Origin: Oscillatoriales cyanobacterium M59_W2019_021
GTDB taxonomy: Bacteria; Cyanobacteriota; Cyanobacteriia; Cyanobacteriales; Geitlerinemataceae
Direction of reading: 5' to 3'
Assembly: GCA_015295945.1 (NCBI GenBank)
Contig: DVED01000129.1
Coordinates: 26,615-90,614 of the forward strand
DNA length: 64,000 nt
Positions 1 through 9,387 of this stretch are shown piece after piece. Each line of letters begins with the position of its first letter. Within the stretch, counting starts at the first letter, position 1. Below the pieces are notes generated by a model. The model had not been told where the DNA came from, searched no databases, and saw nothing but the letters and a program-made list of their open reading frames with translations. A program made the translations under genes and the position numbers.

Positions 1-52
1 ACTCGGAATAATAGAAGGGAGGAGTGACACGCAATATTAGGACGAACAGCCC

Positions 53-1183
53 ATGGCAACGGCGGCAGATCTGGCAAACGAATGGCAGTTACGGTTTCAA
101 ATCGACCATCCCCAATGGAATGCTAGCGTTCGGAACAGTGTGGTGGCATGGTTAGTCGGGAATCGTGCCGAACGGCTCGAGCGGATGAATGATCGCCAAT
201 TGCAGGTGATACGACAGTCGATCGAATTTCGCTACAGCATCTTGCAACAGCGTTATTTGGGAGTCTCTCCCGAAACAGCGTACCAGAATTTAATCCGACG
301 GTTGGGCAGCTTGGTCATGCTCCGCAATAAAATCCAGACCTGGGTTGCCCTCAGTCGAGATCGCCGTCGGACAGTGGTAGACGTAGTACAAGAAATCGTC
401 CAAGAATTGCTGAAAAGCGATCGCCACATGCAAGAGCAAATGGCTTGGATTGCCCGGTGTACGTCCGAATCTCGCTTGCGCAACGCTTTGCTGCTCGCCA
501 GTTTGGAAGAATATTGCCTGCGTCCCATTCGCAATCAACCCCTCCTGGTTTACCGCTTTGTCAACTACCTGCGCCGTTCCCAAAAAGGAGGACTGACACA
601 AGTTCCCACCCAAGAACTAGTGCGGATCGTATCCTCAGAAATTGGGGACGGAGATTCGGACGATTCCATTAATTTACTCGACTCGCAAACCGTTGGCGAA
701 TACGAAGCGCGAGAAGCCTGGGAAGAGCAGCAGATGTTACGATTGGACGTCCAGCAGGAATTTATGGCTTATCTGGCGCAAAAAGTCGATCCCCTGGCGG
801 CTCAGTGGCTGAAGCTTTATCTCCAAGGTCGATCGCAAGAGACCATTGCCGAACGATTGGGAATTCCCATCGACAAAGTTTACCGCCTGCGAGAAAAAGT
901 CAGCTACCATGCCGTGCGCGTGTTTGCCTTCAAGCATTCGCCGGAGTTGGTTGCCAGTTGGCTGGGAACGTCTCTGCAAGAACACAATTTGGGTTTGCCC
1001 CCCGCCCAGTGGCAGCAATTACTTGAAAGCCTGACGCCCCAACAGTCCCAAATTCTCCATTTACTCAAAGAGGGATGCTCGATCAAAGAGATCGCCCGAC
1101 AGTTGGAGATCAAACCCTCTCAAGTGTCGAGCGAGTGGAACAAAATCTATCTCGTCGCTCAGTCTCTGCGGCACAACTCCTAA
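53..1183 (+). CDS. HetZ-related protein 2 (putative regulator)
   Basis: 376 residues. I recognise the sequence as the cyanobacterial family called HetZ-related protein 2, distant kin of the heterocyst regulator HetZ. Landmarks are the middle blocks LGSLVMLRNKIQTWVALSRD and LVYRFVNYLRR, then an HTH-like segment around residues 260-285 (QETIAERLGIPIDKVYRLRE). A second HTH-like segment lies at the C-terminus (LTPQQSQILHLL, then SIKEIARQLEIKPSQVS). Both resemble sigma-factor or LuxR-type helices, so DNA binding is likely but inferred. Such genes are also present in filamentous cyanobacteria that do not make heterocysts. The ATG at 53 gives the family's usual length. The next gene lies downstream on the same strand after about 250 bases. 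Confidence 0.85.
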   Translation: MATAADLANEWQLRFQIDHPQWNASVRNSVVAWLVGNRAERLERMNDRQLQVIRQSIEFRYSILQQRYLGVSPETAYQNLIRRLGSLVMLRNKIQTWVALSRDRRRTVVDVVQEIVQELLKSDRHMQEQMAWIARCTSESRLRNALLLASLEEYCLRPIRNQPLLVYRFVNYLRRSQKGGLTQVPTQELVRIVSSEIGDGDSDDSINLLDSQTVGEYEAREAWEEQQMLRLDVQQEFMAYLAQKVDPLAAQWLKLYLQGRSQETIAERLGIPIDKVYRLREKVSYHAVRVFAFKHSPELVASWLGTSLQEHNLGLPPAQWQQLLESLTPQQSQILHLLKEGCSIKEIARQLEIKPSQVSSEWNKIYLVAQSLRHNS

Positions 1184-1435
1184 ATTTTACCGATACAGAC
1201 GCCCAACACTCGCATTATTATAGGTAATATCCCGGACGTTACCCAATGACAGAGACGTCCTTCCTGTTAAACTTGATCGTTGGCGATCGATTGTCACCAG
1301 ACAGTCACTTGCAAGTTCTCTCGTAGCCGCGATCGAGCTGACTAGACCGTTCTATTCCGTAATCTCCGCTTGCAGAGAGCATAGGTTATCTTGGGTGCAG
1401 GTGCTGCTCATTTACTCGCCCTTGCGGATGCTTCG

Positions 1436-2458
1436 ATGAATTCCGAACAGACATTTAGACTGATCGACCAGCTCATTCCCTTTGAAGTTTGTCTTTACCA
1501 TCAAGTGATTCCGTTATCGCTAGAAGGTAGCCGACTCTATTTAGGGATGGTCGATCCCGAAGACTACTCAGCCCTATCTTATCTGCGTCAGTTGGTGGGT
1601 TACTTGAACTGCTCCTTAGTTCCCAAGGAAATTTCCTTAGAAGAGCATCAATCGCTGCTGTCGGCGTATCTGAACTATACCAGTCGCGCTCAAGAAAAGA
1701 AGCGCAAAGCGGCAGTATCAGATGCTTCAACACCCGCTAATCCCACGAAGGAAACGGCAACCGAACCGGACGCGAGTTTTCCCCAGAATGCACCCGCGAC
1801 GAGTGTTGCCACCGTCCCGGAGCCGGAAGTTTTGCCGCCTGCCCACGTCCAGATGCTTGCCATTCACCCGCAGCACTTGGCGAGTTCGGTGGAGGTTCTC
1901 GCCCAGCTATCGCCGCCCCAATTGCTTCAGGAGTTGCTGGGGCGCGTGTTGATGGGGGGCATCGGTCGATTGTATTTCGCCCGACAAGCCGGCTGCGGTC
2001 GCATTTTGTGGAGCCAGGATGGCGAGTTAAAGTCGGTTTTGGAGAATTTGCCGCTCGCGGCGTTTCAAGGGGCAATTAACGAATTGAAGCGGTTGACGGG
2101 TTTGCCGTTAATTCCGGTCAAACGGGCGAAGCAAGTTGAAATCGAAAAACTTTACGAAAAGGAACTGTTATTATTGCGATTTCGGGTCACTCGCAGCGCA
2201 CATGGAGAAGAGGGAACGCTACAAGTGTTGCGGGGGGCTGCCCTGAAGTTTTATCAACAGCAAAAGTTAACGAGTTTGAGTCAAGAGGCGCTGACGGCAG
2301 CCCAGCAATTGCAAAAACAAATTTGCGCGATGCGGGAATTTTGCGATCGCAATCCGAATTTAGTCTCGAATCCGTCGGAATTGGTGGGGGCGATCGAACA
2401 AATTATCCAATACGTCCAACGCGAAATAGAGAGTTTTTCCCGATCGACGCAAAAGTAG
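1436..2458 (+). CDS. PilB/GspE N-terminal-like protein
   Basis: About 340 residues. The reading frame opens at a TTG at 1391, but the ATG at 1436 (MNSEQTFRLID) is the natural start because the conserved domain begins there. Residues 1-75 (FEVCLYHQVIPLSLEGSRLYLGM, then a YLRQLVGYLNCSLVP block) resemble the MshEN/GspE_N domain at the front of type II secretion and type IV pilus ATPases. A Pro/Ala/Thr-rich linker covers roughly residues 90-150, and a second conserved domain follows, rich in basic and Gln residues. No Walker A or B motif is present, so this is not an ATPase. Placement after the HetZ-related gene makes a link to the PatU-type proteins that neighbour hetZ conceivable, but this is only inference. 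Confidence 0.75.
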   Translation: MNSEQTFRLIDQLIPFEVCLYHQVIPLSLEGSRLYLGMVDPEDYSALSYLRQLVGYLNCSLVPKEISLEEHQSLLSAYLNYTSRAQEKKRKAAVSDASTPANPTKETATEPDASFPQNAPATSVATVPEPEVLPPAHVQMLAIHPQHLASSVEVLAQLSPPQLLQELLGRVLMGGIGRLYFARQAGCGRILWSQDGELKSVLENLPLAAFQGAINELKRLTGLPLIPVKRAKQVEIEKLYEKELLLLRFRVTRSAHGEEGTLQVLRGAALKFYQQQKLTSLSQEALTAAQQLQKQICAMREFCDRNPNLVSNPSELVGAIEQIIQYVQREIESFSRSTQK

Positions 2459-2480
2459 GATGTCGGGTCGAGCTTGAGCT

Positions 2481-4628
2481 TTAACCCGAATTGGAAGACA
2501 GTTCTAATGCTTTGCCCTGGTAAAATTCAGCTTCGTACGATCGCCCTTGTTGTTGCAAAACTCGACTCATATTCGCATAAACACCTGCTAGTTTTGGGTT
2601 TAATTGAAGGGCTTTTTGGTAGCACGTCATGGCTTCGTCCAATTGTCCTTGGAGGTATGCCATATTGCCCAAGTTGGCATGAGCTTCGGCAAAGTTGGGA
2701 TCGATCTCGATGGCTTTGATATAAGCGCGAATGGCTTCTTTAGATTTGCCTTGAGCTTGTAAAGCATTGCCCAAGGTTTTGTAGGTTTCTGGTGAATTCG
2801 GTTGCGTTTTCAGGCTTTCGTAACAGGCGGCGATCGTTTGTTCTGGTGTTTCCGAAGTGACGGGTGCTGGGGTAGACTGAAATCCCGCTTCAGGTTGTTT
2901 GGGTTGAGTGGGCGTTACGGCAATTCTCGGGGTATTTTGAATTAAACCTGTAGGGGTTAATTTCCAAGTGGCATCGGAAATATAACCGATGCCGCCATAG
3001 CCCATCCCTTTCGGGAAAGCTCCCCCAGCGAGGACGTGATTTCGTTGGGCTTCTACGCCTTTCCACGCTTGGGTTTGCCCGCCGGAAAGATGCCCGTAGT
3101 TATGGTTTTGGTGAACGGCAACAATCGCGGAGGTGGCATCGATAACGGGGTGTCCGGCAGCTAAAGCTCGGTAGACCATAGCGATATCCCAAGCCGCTCG
3201 TCCTACGGCAAAGGGAGGGATTTCAGACCACAAATTTTTGGTGAAAATAAAGTAGTCGATCGCGCAATCGGGGTGTAAGTCTTCCTTTTCTAAGACGAGT
3301 TTTTTGAGTCCGCTTTCCCAGTTGGGATTGGTAAAGTTAATCAATCCGGGAATGTCAAAATTTCGTCGCTGTCCGACGATGAGAAAGTCTTTAAACTGGG
3401 TGGATACTTTTTCGATCGCCGGAATTAAATCGCTCAAAAAGATGATATCGGCGTTGGTATAGATCAGAATGTTGTTTGAGGATAAAGTTTGAGCGGTGTT
3501 AAACAAGCCGCTAATGGTGGGAGTGCCGTATTCATTGCGATCGATATCTGAAATATAGCGCAACCCCAATTCTCGGGAAATTTCTTCGACGCCTTCTTCT
3601 TTTCCTAACAAAATCACTTCTGGTTTGGGGTGCAGCGACAGCCAGCTTTGAATGGCATTGCGCTGAATCATTCCGGAATGTCCTTGGAAGGGTTTGGTGG
3701 TGGTAAAGATCGTCAGTGTTTGGGCTTCGAGGTTAGACGGCATATTTCGCTCGAAAATTGCTGTTCGATCGAGGTTTTGATTGATTTGTGAATATTTTTG
3801 TTGGGCTTTTTCTCTTAAGACTTGTGGATATTTTTGATTTTTTAATATCTTGTTATATAACTTAATTAAATCTAGAGTAAATGGGGTTTGCGGGTTTTTA
3901 AAATTCTTACAGCTTTGTTGTTCGGGATGAAGTCGCCAGTGAGAAAGCATTCGATCGACAAAACCGACTTTATACTGGCTCAAAATTCTCAGCCACATTT
4001 CTACATCGACCAGTTGTGGTAAATCCGGATCGAAATATCCGACATTTTCAAAAACGTCTTTACGAATGAGAACGGTTGTAGGTTCTCCAATCTTGTTGAT
4101 ATGACCTTCCAATAAATCCGGTTGCGATAAAAGCTGTCTTCCCGATTGAATGGCTTGGAGATTGTTCCAGCCTGCATGAAGATTTTGTCCGTTTTTATAA
4201 TTATCTAAACAGACAAATTCTCGATCGGCATCTTCTGACATCAAAATGCCGCGAGGAGAAAAAACTAAACCTATTTCTTCATCTTGCTCGGCAAGATCTA
4301 CCATTTTCTCTACACATTCTGGTTCGAGAATATCGTCTTGATGCAGAAACTTGATATATTTGCCATTTGCCTGATGGAGACAGAAGTTCCAGTTTTGAAC
4401 TAACCCATATTGAGGATGCTGAAAGATTAAAATATCTACAGAAGACCAGTTTTTGTAAGAATTAATAATCTCGATGGTGCGATCTTTTGAATTATCGTCC
4501 GAAATAATAATCTCAATGTTTTGATAAGTTTGAGATAGAGCGCTAAAAAGAGAAGAGGAAATATACTTTTCACCATTAAATGTGGGGATACATATACTGA
4601 CTAGAGGTAAATCTTGTACGTTTTGCAT
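2481..4628 (-). CDS. Glycosyltransferase with second GT-like domain and C-terminal TPRs
   Basis: About 715 residues from the ATG at 4628; the longer frame to 4751 would overlap the upstream gene, so 4628 is preferred (35-base gap). Residues about 8-230 are a GT-A family 2 glycosyltransferase (LPLVSICIPTFNGEKYI, SDDNSKD, and the acidic pair in HQDDILEP). Residues about 305-530 form a second sugar-transferase-like domain with a DxD-like TNADII. A Pro-rich linker leads to three tetratricopeptide repeats in the last 110 residues (for example AIRAYIKAIEIDPNFAEAHANLGN). It is the last gene of the pseudaminic acid operon and probably transfers sugars onto a surface polymer or protein. The acceptor is unknown. 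The reading frame is intact. Confidence 0.85.
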   Translation of the reverse strand: MQNVQDLPLVSICIPTFNGEKYISSSLFSALSQTYQNIEIIISDDNSKDRTIEIINSYKNWSSVDILIFQHPQYGLVQNWNFCLHQANGKYIKFLHQDDILEPECVEKMVDLAEQDEEIGLVFSPRGILMSEDADREFVCLDNYKNGQNLHAGWNNLQAIQSGRQLLSQPDLLEGHINKIGEPTTVLIRKDVFENVGYFDPDLPQLVDVEMWLRILSQYKVGFVDRMLSHWRLHPEQQSCKNFKNPQTPFTLDLIKLYNKILKNQKYPQVLREKAQQKYSQINQNLDRTAIFERNMPSNLEAQTLTIFTTTKPFQGHSGMIQRNAIQSWLSLHPKPEVILLGKEEGVEEISRELGLRYISDIDRNEYGTPTISGLFNTAQTLSSNNILIYTNADIIFLSDLIPAIEKVSTQFKDFLIVGQRRNFDIPGLINFTNPNWESGLKKLVLEKEDLHPDCAIDYFIFTKNLWSEIPPFAVGRAAWDIAMVYRALAAGHPVIDATSAIVAVHQNHNYGHLSGGQTQAWKGVEAQRNHVLAGGAFPKGMGYGGIGYISDATWKLTPTGLIQNTPRIAVTPTQPKQPEAGFQSTPAPVTSETPEQTIAACYESLKTQPNSPETYKTLGNALQAQGKSKEAIRAYIKAIEIDPNFAEAHANLGNMAYLQGQLDEAMTCYQKALQLNPKLAGVYANMSRVLQQQGRSYEAEFYQGKALELSSNSG

Positions 4629-4663
4629 AAAAGTCGTCGGAATTTTTATAGGGTTGGGTAATT

Positions 4664-6715
4664 CTACTTTAAAATAATTGGGTTTCCATCTGGATAGTAA
4701 GTTGGGCTGTGCAAAGCTTGCTGTACGATCGGTTTGTATTCTCCAATCCAAGGTTGATGAAAAAGAGAAGATAGCCGATCTTTCGCTTCATTTTGGTAAC
4801 CGATGTAGGCTAGAGCGGCGGCATGGTGAATAGTATGCATAACGAACGCACGTCGGTCAGAACGAGTGCTGGCTTCACGAATCAGCGTCCTAAATATTCG
4901 ATCGAATACAGAGCGATCGAGAAGGTTAGGATTGTCTGGATAGCGTTGCCGCAAAATTTCCAAATTTAAAGGTCGGTTGAGTTGCCAAACATATGTGTCA
5001 TGAACATAACACACTAGCTTAAAATAATCTTGCATTAAATAAACAAAGCTCGGTATCCAAAAGCAAGTATACCAACCATAATCTTGAAAAATAAAATGAG
5101 TTCCGGGTTGCACGCAATTGCCAATTTCTAGCATAAAATATTTAGTGGCGTACCAAGATTTACAGCCATCTACAAAAACCGCATCAAACTCCAAAGATCC
5201 ATCGATTTTGAACGAGTTTTCACAACTAGAAAGATCGCTCGCATCGGGAGGAAGAGAGGCTTTTCGAGCAACAACTAAAGAGCTATAGGGTTGATTTTTA
5301 TGAATGTTTTGAAAGATCTCAAAAAAACTACCCGATGTTTGCAGTTTTTCAAGACATTCCCGATCTAGAATTTCTCGAGAAATCAAAGGTTTCAACCGAT
5401 TGAGATTCGATTCTAAGTTTCCATAATTTTCAAAACGATCGTAGGTATAAAGCTTGCAACTTTCTTGCCGTCTAGGATTGGCTAGCATACCCATTGCGAT
5501 CGCTCGAGTTGTGGCTCCAAAATAGGGTCCAATTTCACAAACATTCTTCTGACCCGACCATAACGTCGTAAAAAACTTATAGAGAAAATCGAGTTCGTAT
5601 GGATGAGCATCCGAATGTATTTCGTTTAGCTTCAACCGATGATTTTCTGTAAAATCGAATGGGATAATAGATCCAAAGGAGCTAGAGTTTATCTGTAACA
5701 GTGGAGGGATTTGAATCTCTCGGCTTATCTCCTCAGAACTCGTTGTTTGAGTTTGAACTGATTTTGAATTCAGCTTATTCTTGTATAAGGTATCAGCACA
5801 GAAAAGCTGTTGGCGTAAAGCTTGAGGCGATTTGAAATATTGAGTGCCTAGATAACGATCGACAAGCTGCTTCTGCTCGACGGTTATTTCCGGATGAGGA
5901 CGAGCAAATACCGATTGAATCTCTTCCTCGATCGAGTTGGGAATTTGAGCCACATCTTGCTTCACTAGTTCTGGAGTTTTAGCCGTATGAGAAACCTTCA
6001 GATTGGCGTCTAAATGAAAGTAAGAGCAACCCGATTGAACCGCATAAAAAATATGAGATCCTAACGTCGTACTGGCAGCATATTTATGCAGGGAAAATAG
6101 GTGATACAGACGAAATAAAAAGTCAGAATCGTAGATATGACCCGCCGAAACGATCGGAAAGCCCTTTTTCTGGAAAGGTTGATGGAGTCCTAAATTAAAG
6201 TCTTTCCAGTAGACACAAACTGTTACGGGTTGGTATTCCTCGTCTAACTGTGCTAACTGTTCTGCTAAAGTTTCCAGATCCATTTTCACCGTCACGAGTC
6301 CCGTTGAGTGGGGTGGAAAAAACAAAGTTCCCTTCCGCGTGGGTTGGGGACAATTTTTTAATAACTCGGTTAAGTAAACAAAAGGAGAAGCTGATAATAA
6401 AGTTGCTTGAGAATTTTTATAGTCTTGACTGGATTTTAAATAAATCGCTTCTCGATAAGCGGGATAACAATAAATTGCGGGTAGGGGCGATCGAACTTCT
6501 TCTTCCCATACATGAGTCGGACTCAAGCAAATGCCATGAGGGATAACAACTTTTAAACTTTGTTCTTGAGGAATGCCAACATACTCTTTCAAAATTCGAC
6601 TCATTCCATACCAGGCATTCGCTACGAAGATCTCACTCGTTTCAAGAGTGCGTTCCGCACAGAGTTTTTCTATACTCTCTTGACTCGCCAGGGTTTCTTC
6701 TAGCGTCAATATCAT
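4664..6715 (-). CDS. Bifunctional glycan-modifying protein: N-terminal GT-like, C-terminal SAM methyltransferase
   Basis: 683 residues. The N-terminal 260 residues resemble the GT-B-like carbohydrate proteins found in nonulosonic-acid clusters (KVVIPHGICLS, a YPAYR block, and a STTLGSHIFYAVQSGCSYF stretch typical of a nucleotide-sugar-binding C-lobe); this assignment is tentative. Residues about 345-600 form a class I SAM-dependent methyltransferase: motif I-like CEIGPYFGATTRAIAMG, then FDAVFVDGCKSWYATKYFMLE and FIFQDYG, as in the Methyltransf_24/TylF group. The gene lies 20 bases after pseI and 35 bases before the next glycosyltransferase. It probably decorates or transfers the nonulosonic acid made by the upstream genes. 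Confidence 0.75.
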   Translation of the reverse strand: MILTLEETLASQESIEKLCAERTLETSEIFVANAWYGMSRILKEYVGIPQEQSLKVVIPHGICLSPTHVWEEEVRSPLPAIYCYPAYREAIYLKSSQDYKNSQATLLSASPFVYLTELLKNCPQPTRKGTLFFPPHSTGLVTVKMDLETLAEQLAQLDEEYQPVTVCVYWKDFNLGLHQPFQKKGFPIVSAGHIYDSDFLFRLYHLFSLHKYAASTTLGSHIFYAVQSGCSYFHLDANLKVSHTAKTPELVKQDVAQIPNSIEEEIQSVFARPHPEITVEQKQLVDRYLGTQYFKSPQALRQQLFCADTLYKNKLNSKSVQTQTTSSEEISREIQIPPLLQINSSSFGSIIPFDFTENHRLKLNEIHSDAHPYELDFLYKFFTTLWSGQKNVCEIGPYFGATTRAIAMGMLANPRRQESCKLYTYDRFENYGNLESNLNRLKPLISREILDRECLEKLQTSGSFFEIFQNIHKNQPYSSLVVARKASLPPDASDLSSCENSFKIDGSLEFDAVFVDGCKSWYATKYFMLEIGNCVQPGTHFIFQDYGWYTCFWIPSFVYLMQDYFKLVCYVHDTYVWQLNRPLNLEILRQRYPDNPNLLDRSVFDRIFRTLIREASTRSDRRAFVMHTIHHAAALAYIGYQNEAKDRLSSLFHQPWIGEYKPIVQQALHSPTYYPDGNPIILK

Positions 6716-6735
6716 CGTATTATTCGCGAACTGTG

Positions 6736-7788
6736 TTAACTTAACAAATCCCAGCTAACTGGCGTCCCTTTTTTGATAGCTTGGTTCGTCGATTTTCCAA
6801 TTATAATATCGTAATATTTAGGAGGCAATCCCAAACCAGGACGCACGGCTTTCAAGTTATCTGGAGTGAAAACATCGCCAGCTTTCATATCCTGAGCGAC
6901 ATAGAGAGAACGCCGAAACACGAGTGACTTCTTCTCGGCATCAGTCGGTCCGTACTGCACGGTTCCCAAAGCTTGCCAAGCTCTTTCCGTTTCTAGGACT
7001 AACTGCCGCATTTCTTCGGGTTCCATGGAAAATGCCGAATCCACTCCTCCGTCCGATCGCCGCAGGGTAAAGTGTTTCTCAATTACTGTAGCACCTAACG
7101 CGACACTGGCAACAGCCACGCCAATTCCCATGGTATGGTCGGATAAACCCACCTGGACATTGAAGAGTTCCCGCAGGTGAGGAATGGTCAGGATATTGGT
7201 ATTTTCAGGTGTAGCGGGATAGGTGCTGGTACATTTGAGCAGTACCAAATCTTGGCAACCTGATTCTCTTGCCATTCTAACGGTTTCGTCTAACTCGGCA
7301 ACGGTTGCCATTCCCGTTGATATTATCATGGGTTTTCCAGTGCTGGCAACTTTGCGAATCAGGGGTAAATCTGTATTTTCAAAGGAGGCGATTTTGTAGC
7401 AGGGAACATCTAGGGATTCGAGAAAATCGACAGCCGTTGCGTCAAAGGGAGTGCTAAAACCGATGATTCCCAGTTCTTTACATTTATCGAATATAGGTTG
7501 ATGCCATTCCCAAGGGGTATAAGCTTGTTGGTAGAGTTTATATAAAGAATTACCCTGCCATAAACTTTGGGAATCGTCGATATAAAATTCTCCCTCGTCG
7601 ATGTCCAAAGTCATCGTATCGGCGGTATAAGTCTGGAGTTTCAGTGCGTGTACGCCAGCTTTTGCCGCAGCTTCAACAATTTCTAAAGCTCTTTCTAGAG
7701 ATTGATTGTGATTGCCCGACATTTCGGCGATAATGAAGGGAGTATCGCTCACACCGATCGTTTTTCCAGAAAGAATAATCTCTTGCAT
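6736..7788 (-). CDS. pseI: Pseudaminic acid synthase PseI (NeuB family)
   Basis: About 350 residues. It condenses 2,4-diacetamido-2,4,6-trideoxy-L-altrose with phosphoenolpyruvate to give pseudaminic acid. The NeuB TIM barrel is clear (FIIAEMSGNHNQ, ALKLQTYTADT, GFSTPFD, KIASFEN, ISTGMA, GLSDHTMG, IEKHFTL). It is followed by a C-terminal SAF (antifreeze-like) domain (RRSLYVAQDMKAGDVFTPDNL, RPGLGLPP). These blocks match PseI better than sialic acid NeuB. The frame opens at a TTG at 7812 inside the end of pseH; the ATG at 7788 (MQEIIL), preceded by AAAGAGA, is the better start. It is co-transcribed with pseH upstream. Confidence 0.93.
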   Translation of the reverse strand: MQEIILSGKTIGVSDTPFIIAEMSGNHNQSLERALEIVEAAAKAGVHALKLQTYTADTMTLDIDEGEFYIDDSQSLWQGNSLYKLYQQAYTPWEWHQPIFDKCKELGIIGFSTPFDATAVDFLESLDVPCYKIASFENTDLPLIRKVASTGKPMIISTGMATVAELDETVRMARESGCQDLVLLKCTSTYPATPENTNILTIPHLRELFNVQVGLSDHTMGIGVAVASVALGATVIEKHFTLRRSDGGVDSAFSMEPEEMRQLVLETERAWQALGTVQYGPTDAEKKSLVFRRSLYVAQDMKAGDVFTPDNLKAVRPGLGLPPKYYDIIIGKSTNQAIKKGTPVSWDLLS

Positions 7789-7805
7789 TCTCTTTTTCTT
7801 ATTCA

Positions 7806-8327
7806 CTAACAATCGAGATCCTTTTGTTTCAGGTAGTGTAGAGCTGAACTGTTTTTCACAATTTTTATCCCTAGTTTTTTGAAGCTTGCCTTTTCAAAGA
7901 TGCGAATTGAGGCGTGATTGTCCAACTTAATAAAGGCATGAACTTTTTGAATAGCAGTTTCAGAAAAAACAAAATCTAATCCTTTTATTAGGGTAGAGAA
8001 TCCAAACCCCAAACCTTTTTTGTTGGGAGCGATATTAATACTAATGACTGCATCTTCATCGTTTCGATCGAATCGTACTTGACCGATTGGGCGATCGTGG
8101 AGATCGATCGCGATAAAAATATAACTGTTAGGATCTTGTAATTTTTTCTTAAACCAATTAGTATGAGCTTCCCAAGGTATTGGTTCAGAATTAAAAGAAG
8201 CTGCTCGAACTTCTGGATCGTTAGCCCACTCCCATAGCAAGCCACAATCTTCATTGTTTGTCGGTCTTAATCGAATCGTACAATTTTCTAAATATTTTAA
8301 AATCGGGTTGTTAACTCGATCGACCAT
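7806..8327 (-). CDS. pseH: PseH-like GNAT N-acetyltransferase
   Basis: 173 residues. It is a GNAT acetyltransferase of the RimJ/RimL type: IRLRPTNNEDCGLLWEWANDPEVR at the front, the acetyl-CoA loop region INIAPNKKGLGFGFSTLIKGL, and the family's closing IKLDNHASIRIFEKASFKK. In pseudaminic acid pathways PseH acetylates the 4-amino group of UDP-4-amino-4,6-dideoxy-L-AltNAc using acetyl-CoA. Assignment to that step rests on fold plus position between pseG (6-base gap) and pseI, where PseH is the one missing enzyme. The region is more AT-rich than the neighbouring housekeeping genes. Confidence 0.85.
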   Translation of the reverse strand: MVDRVNNPILKYLENCTIRLRPTNNEDCGLLWEWANDPEVRAASFNSEPIPWEAHTNWFKKKLQDPNSYIFIAIDLHDRPIGQVRFDRNDEDAVISINIAPNKKGLGFGFSTLIKGLDFVFSETAIQKVHAFIKLDNHASIRIFEKASFKKLGIKIVKNSSALHYLKQKDLDC

Positions 8328-8333
8328 TCAATC

Positions 8334-9386
8334 TTACCCCAATCGTTTTTCTTTATTTTTTAGACTGGACAATACTCTTTTGCTTCCCTCGCCATCAACC
8401 AACTCTTGAGACAACTGAGTGATTTGATGTTGCCGTTCTGTTTTGACGAGAAAAGAAGCGATCGCATTTTTCAGATCGCTCGATTTCACATCTTGATGCC
8501 ATCCTAAGTTAACAACAATCCCCATTTTTTCCAGTCGATCGACCGTTTCTTGTTGATTGTCGGCTATTATAATCACAAGACTCGGCAATCCCATAAAAGC
8601 CAATTCCCAATTGGTAGAACCGCCAGCAGCGATCGCCACATCCGCCCATGCCATTAATTCTGGCATATTTGTCGCGTTCCGTTTCAAGGATATCGGAAAT
8701 GGTGACATTTGCACAGCCGTTTCTAACTGTTCGTAGTGAGGGTTGCTTCCCCCAACCACGACAATTGCTTCTAACCCCTCTATTTTTACCTGCTGCAACG
8801 CCTGAATCACCTTAAGCGTCACGTTATCCGGATCGCTCCCCCCCAGCGTCACCAGAATTTTGCGAGCGACAGCAGGGGTTTCTCGCTGCCAACCCCGCCA
8901 CTGCAAGAACTCCCGCCGCAACAAAGTATAGCGAGTCCCTAACAAAAGTTGCGTGTAAGGTTCTCGATTGAAGTACAAATTCTCATCAGCACTGATATTT
9001 TGATTTAGGACGAGATCGGCATAATAATGTTCGGCATATCCGCAATCGTCAATAACCAACAATTTAAATCCAGCGTCTTTGATAATTTGTTGATATTCAG
9101 CGTCAAAATGATAGCCATCTAGCACAATCCAATTTGTCTCGATTTGATGTGCTAAGCGAAGGGTTGCTTTGGCATCTTCTAGGGTTCCTGGCGTGGCTGA
9201 CAGATGCTCGATGCCGATATTTTCCGATCGCAATCGCTCCTCTAAAACTGGAGCTTCAATCGCTATCAAAAAAATCGCTTGTCGTCCCATATCTTGCCAT
9301 GCCTGAGCCAGAGCCAAACAGCGCATCGCATGACCCATGCCGATTTTTGTGGAAGCATCAACGCGGAATAGTAATCGATCGCTCAT
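8334..9386 (-). CDS. pseG: UDP-2,4-diacetamido-2,4,6-trideoxy-L-altrose hydrolase PseG
   Basis: 350 residues. PseG removes UDP from the 2,4-diacetamido sugar and so releases the substrate of PseI. It has the GT-B fold of the MurG-like nucleotide-sugar hydrolases. The N-terminal loop GMGHAMRCLALAQAW carries the family's catalytic His. The C-lobe carries VTLGGSDPDN and the UDP-binding WADVAIAAGGSTNWE stretch. The length is normal for the family. The stop lies 6 bases before pseH, and the start lies 1 base after the stop of the cytidylyltransferase gene, which indicates tight translational coupling within the operon. Confidence 0.93.
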   Translation of the reverse strand: MSDRLLFRVDASTKIGMGHAMRCLALAQAWQDMGRQAIFLIAIEAPVLEERLRSENIGIEHLSATPGTLEDAKATLRLAHQIETNWIVLDGYHFDAEYQQIIKDAGFKLLVIDDCGYAEHYYADLVLNQNISADENLYFNREPYTQLLLGTRYTLLRREFLQWRGWQRETPAVARKILVTLGGSDPDNVTLKVIQALQQVKIEGLEAIVVVGGSNPHYEQLETAVQMSPFPISLKRNATNMPELMAWADVAIAAGGSTNWELAFMGLPSLVIIIADNQQETVDRLEKMGIVVNLGWHQDVKSSDLKNAIASFLVKTERQHQITQLSQELVDGEGSKRVLSSLKNKEKRLG

Positions 9387-9387
9387 A

